Assembly: GCA_020002185.1 (NCBI GenBank)
Contig: CM034534.1
Location: forward strand, 64,531,966-64,595,965
DNA from: Paraescarpia echinospica
Lineage: Eukaryota; Annelida; Polychaeta; Sabellida; Siboglinidae
Length of the DNA stretch: 64,000 nt
Direction of reading: 5' to 3'
This document shows, piece by piece, positions 60,208 through 64,000 of the stretch. A model generated the notes under the pieces. The model did not search any database and had not been told where the DNA came from. It was given only the letters and a program-made list of their open reading frames with translations. Each line of letters starts with the position of its first letter. The stretch's first letter is position 1. The translations under genes and the position numbers were made by a program.

Positions 60208-61590
60208 ATTACAATTGGGAACCAAATATAGCAAAACAAAAACATCTACATATGCCGAGCGTTTGTTTGGCTTATCAGAAAACGTAACTTTCGTCACGTT
60301 TTTAAAGTGCCATCTACATATTCCGGTCACGTTGTTGTTGGAAAGCAATTTAGTACATGTGAAGTTGTTGAACCACAAGAAACAAGCCATTCATAGTTTG
60401 CAGCAAACCCACAACACTTTCTGGGATACTAATAATAATGCATGGTTAAACACGTGTTTTAAGTGAACAAACATACAACATACTGTGATACTCGCCACAA
60501 GGAATATACGGGGACTTAGTCAATCTGTTCATTATAATGTTACATTGTGTTGTTTATATCGACGGGTAGATTTAAAGCAGTGCATGCTGGGCCGGGCCGG
60601 GGAATTCAAATGTATTTCTTACAAACGGAAGATCCTGACACCAGCAATCCCTATAGCGAGCGTCCATTGTATGCGCTATTTTGAGATCTAACACTTACTA
60701 AAGTGCAACATTGTTTCTGGCAATGACACCAACAACCCTGAGACTACGTTGAGCAATGAGGTAGATTGTTTTTACCAAACCAGTCATAGATCAACCGCAA
60801 CGTATTGACACTTTCACTACCAGCTTGTGACTGTCTGCCCATCTCCGCTGTTCTCGTCTTCGCTGTTGGCCACATAGTTGGGACAAAGACGTATTAAAGG
60901 TACTCAACCAATTCGAATGTCTTGCTCCTCGCGTTTCTTAGTAATTTCACACAAAAACAGAGGAATCAAGTACTCCCCAATGATATCCTAGTTCGTTTAT
61001 GCATACATATTAGTTCGTTTTTATAAAATTAATACAAAAACTGCGAACTCTTTCGTTTTTAGTAAAAACCGGATCCGGTTTTTTGCTTCGATTTTAGCTG
61101 AGTATGGACATTGAACTTGGCGTGGAATCGCGTTCTTGTCTTCTCGTGATCGCGAATTATGGGCGACATTGACCTTTGACCCCCACCCTTTGGCGCTGTT
61201 GATGTTATGGAATTCCGAGTTTAGGCAACGAGTTGACGTCCACGAACATACATGCCACCGACACGGCAAAATGGGCTAAATTAGACAGACAAAAACAGTA
61301 CCCACGCATAAAGGTGTATTTCTATTAGAGAACGACTATGGAAGAAACAAAGCAAATATAACTCAATTTGGGACGTAAAAGAACCACTGAGGACGACAAG
61401 CACCCTGGCAGTGACCACCCTCTGTGCCAGCATATAGAAAGGTCGGCTTGGCGATAATGTTCTGAAAAAGGCTGACTAGTTGAATGAGACCTCATAAGAT
61501 CATAACATATAACCACAATATATACAGACTAGTCAGTTAATAGAACGTTGCCGAGTGCTGGAAACAACTAGAACTAGAAGAACTAGAATA
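60208..61590. other. Intergenic, no gene seen
   Basis: No recognisable coding region on either strand; frames are short and lack motifs. Confidence 0.45.
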
Positions 61591-61591
61591 T

Positions 61592-62122
61592 AACAGAGCC
61601 CACTAGAGGTAGAGGTACAACAGAACCATCACTCCTTGATCTTGTCCTCACTAGTGAAGATACAGAGATCTCAACAATTGAAACAGCCTCAGCACTAGGA
61701 AGAAGTGACCATTCTATTATTAAGGTGGTTCTTAACTGCATGCCAGTCTATGAACCAATCAGCAAAACTGTTTATAAATACGACAAGGGGGATTACACCA
61801 AATTGAAAGACATGCTAAACACTGATTGGGAGGATGAATTTTCTAATCACCAGGAGGATGTGCAAACTCAATGGGATATCCTTACTTCTAAGCTTAGATA
61901 TGCAGAAGGAAAATGCATACTAAAGAAGGTGATAACTGAGAGAGCCAGAAAATACCCAGTTCCACTGGAGTTGAAAATCCGAACCAAAATCAAAAGAAAA
62001 AACAGGTTGTGGAAAAAATATCTTCTCTCCAAAGATGCCCAAACTTATCAGGAATTTTGTCGACTCCGAAATCAGGTCAGGAGACTGACAAGAAAGGCAC
62101 AGAAACTGTCACAAGCACGCTT
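61592..62122 (+). pseudogene. CR1/Jockey-type LINE fragment: endonuclease end and RT linker
   Basis: The frame reads TEPTRGRGTTEPSLLDLVLT and ALGRSDHSIIKVV, the end of the AP-endonuclease domain with its Ser-Asp-His-Ser motif, then a basic linker with KIRTKIKRKNRLWKKYLLS. It stops abruptly at 62122, where a Gypsy LTR begins; the remainder is presumably beyond the inserted element. There is no stop in the surviving part from 61592 to the junction. Confidence 0.8.
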
Positions 62123-62254
62123 TGTATGAATTCGACATCTTTATTCAAATCCGAATAAAAGGAGGAACGTCATTGGTTAATAAAACGACAATCATGATAG
62201 AACGTAATAGGCATAGCGTCATGATACTACGTAGCACAATTGCAGTGTGTCACA
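62123..62254 (-). repeat. Candidate 3' LTR of the Gypsy element (132 bp)
   Basis: On the minus strand a purine run GAAAGGGAGA (to 62255) is followed directly by TGTGACACACTG and the segment ends TTCATACA, so it has TG...CA ends. An AATAAAAG-like polyadenylation word lies inside. The adjoining plus-strand bases CGCTT (62118-62122) would be one half of a 5-bp target duplication. The 5' LTR is outside the window, so the length is unverified. Confidence 0.6.
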
Positions 62255-62392
62255 TCTCCCTTTCGTCGAAGTAATTGATATGGTTATATAGAGTCACGAA
62301 TACTAACTGCTAAAAACACTAACAACGCAATTAACGCAAAAACAGGTGACCAGCCTCATTGGAGTAGACTGTCCTCAGCTGGTCTGGCATAT

Positions 62393-63740
62393 TCAGCCGA
62401 CGTAATCACTCAACCACCCTGGGCGGTTTGCGTTGCGGTTGCTACGTCGCAAAGGAGCCACGGCTTCGGGGACAGCCTGATGATGAGGCCTTCCTTGTGC
62501 CTCCGGCTCGTCGATCGCGGTCGGCGGTGTCGGGAGCGGCGGCTTCTCCTTCGTCTTCAGGAGGTCGCGCCGGTTTCGTCGGTATGCCTGCGCGTTTTCG
62601 TTTGTCACCGTATATGAGCGAGGAGTATTCTCGACTCGGCTCACGACGGCTCGCTCCCATGTTGCACCGGAGCGAATGCTTACGGCATCGCCTTCACGCA
62701 GTGGAGGTAGCGTACGCACGCCACGGTCGTAGTGGTTGGCGTACGTCGCCTGGCGTTGTAGTAGTTGAGAAGTTGCGCTGACTACCCGTGGACGCAACGC
62801 CGACTTCGAATCAGGCAACTTCGTCCTCAACGTACGGCTCATCAACATCTCAGCTGGCGATAACGTCATGCCAGACACCGGCGTGTTTCGATACTCTAAG
62901 AGCGCAATGTATGGGTCACGGTGATCGAAATTCGCCTTCTGCAGCATGCGCTTCAGCGTTTGAACGAAACGCTCGCTCTCACCGTTTGACTGTGGGTACC
63001 GCGGACTGGATGTTGTTCCCTCAACTCCCCACTCGGACAGGAACGCCTTGAAGGTGGCACTGTTAAATGGCATGTTGTCACTGATGATTTCGCGAGGTAT
63101 GCCGTGCCTCGCGAACACCGACTTGCAGTGCACAACCAAACTGCTGGCCGTCTTACTGTCGAGCTTGCATAGTTCAGGGTACTTGGAATAATAATCCACA
63201 ATCACTAAGTAGTCATGGTTGTTGTATGTCATGACGTCCATACCAACTTTCTCCCAAGGTAGACTGGGGATGGGATGAGGCTTCAGCGGCTCACGCTGTT
63301 GCCTTGGTCTGTACCTCAGACACGCTTGGCACTTCGACACGACTTCCTCTATGTCGGTGCTCATGCCCGGCCAATACAAGCACATGCGCGCTCTGGCCTT
63401 GCACTTCTCAGCACCGAGATGACTTTCGTGGATGACTTTCAACATTTGTTGTCTCAGAGATGCTGGCACCACTATCTTGTCGGCTAAGAACACGATGCCT
63501 TCAGCCTCGTGCAGCTCGTCTCGCTGGTGCCAGTACTGTTGGATGACGATCGGCGCATCTCGTCTATACTCAGGCCAGCCATGCCTGATCTGTTGTCTCA
63601 GGATCGACATCGTCTCATCGGCTGCGGTCGCTGTCTGTATCTGCTCTCTTCGTACAGCACTCATCGGGATGTTTTCCACCAGTGTATGCACCATGACTTC
63701 CATGTCGGCATGTAGATCGTTCGTTTCTTCCTGTTTAGCG
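62393..63740 (-). pseudogene. Gypsy integrase
   Basis: Retrotransposon integrase that joins the cDNA to host DNA. Visible in order: the H-x3-H...C-x2-C zinc finger (HESHLGAEK, then CQACL), the catalytic core with Asp in LVIVDYYSKY, Asp in ISDNMPF and Glu in NGESERFVQT, an LSPAEMLMSR motif, and a Pro-rich tail ending GWLSDYVG at the stop 62393. The second catalytic block has Met where G is usual (S-D-N-G-P). The frame opens near 63740, one base out of register with the RNase H frame. Confidence 0.88.
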
Positions 63741-64000
63741 TGTCAGCGAGGTACATGAGACGACCCGGCACGTACTTCACATTGATTTCGTATCGTTGCA
63801 GGCGTATCATCATACGCTGGATGCGAGGTGATGCCCGTGCGATCGGCTTCTTCAGAATTGCTTCCAGAGGTCGATGATCTGTCTCGACCTCCACCACCTT
63901 TCCGTAGATGTATTGGTGATATTTTTCGCACGCGTAGATTATACTCAAGAGTTCTTTCTCAATCTGAGCGTAGTTGCACTCAGCGGATGTCATTGCCCGT
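63661..64000 (-). pseudogene. Gypsy RNase H, C-terminal part, cut by window end
   Basis: The frame reads AECNYAQIEKELLSIIYACE, KYHQYIYGK, TDHRPLEAILKKPIARASPR and YVPGRLMYLADTLNR, the standard Gypsy RNase H end with its T-D-H-x-P-L motif. Meaningful homology stops near 63740, after which the integrase continues in another frame, so the two domains no longer form a single polyprotein here. Confidence 0.88.

Larger units (their letters stand above)
62123..64000 (-). mobile_element. Gypsy (Ty3-like) LTR retrotransposon, 3' half, running off window end
   Basis: Minus orientation. From the window edge inward: RNase H, integrase, a Pro-rich C-terminal tail, then untranslated sequence, a polypurine tract and the 3' LTR. 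It is inserted into the LINE fragment at 62122/62123. Gag, protease and RT lie beyond the window. A frame change between RNase H and integrase suggests this copy is defective. Confidence 0.85.

Overview
The window is animal nuclear DNA, AT-rich and intron-rich, with compact exons scattered through large amounts of transposon and satellite sequence. Two conserved animal genes can be read with GT-AG splicing. They sit tail to tail. The tRNA-headed SINEs, RTE-like and CR1/L2-like LINEs, hAT and Gypsy elements and frequent minisatellites suggest an aquatic invertebrate, most likely a lophotrochozoan such as a mollusc. The sequence alone does not settle the species.

Layout. 1-6005 (+): the last six coding exons of WDR91, a Rab7/PI3K-associated endosome-maturation WD40 protein; its 5' part lies before the window. 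6302-17960: no conserved gene, but a TTAA-flanked foldback element, a 65-bp tandem array, a perfect 54-bp minisatellite, a small palindrome with hammerhead-like motifs, and a 23-bp minisatellite. 18064-55055 (-): a complete seven-exon CNNM (cyclin M, Mg2+ transport) gene, predicted 777 aa. It reads signal peptide, extracellular domain, DUF21 membrane domain, CBS pair, cNMP-binding-like domain and conserved C-terminal tail. Its introns hold an RTE-like LINE (18.8-22.0 kb), a 5.7-kb 42-bp minisatellite carrying two duplicated LINE 3' ends (23.6-29.4 kb), a hAT-like element with a perfect 8-bp target duplication (29.45-30.77 kb), several SINEs, a complete foldback element (35.5-37.4 kb), a hAT transposase remnant (42.4 kb) and an RT pseudogene (49.8-50.6 kb).

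55-57.6 kb: CNNM upstream region with a long TTC-type polypyrimidine tract. 57.6-60.2 kb (-): an internally deleted DNA-transposon-like element with complex terminal inverted repeats. 61.6-62.1 kb (+): a LINE endonuclease/RT-linker fragment, interrupted at 62122/62123 by a Gypsy (Ty3) retrotransposon on the minus strand. That element's 3' LTR, integrase and RNase H run off the window end.

The two host genes both act on membranes (endosome maturation; Mg2+ homeostasis), but nothing here links them functionally. No operon, CRISPR or bacterial-type system is present. The most unusual items are structural: the foldback element with tRNA-like heads, the hammerhead-like palindrome, the amplified LINE within a minisatellite, and the LINE with a tRNA-like 5' head. 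All homology calls are from recognition by eye; no search was run.
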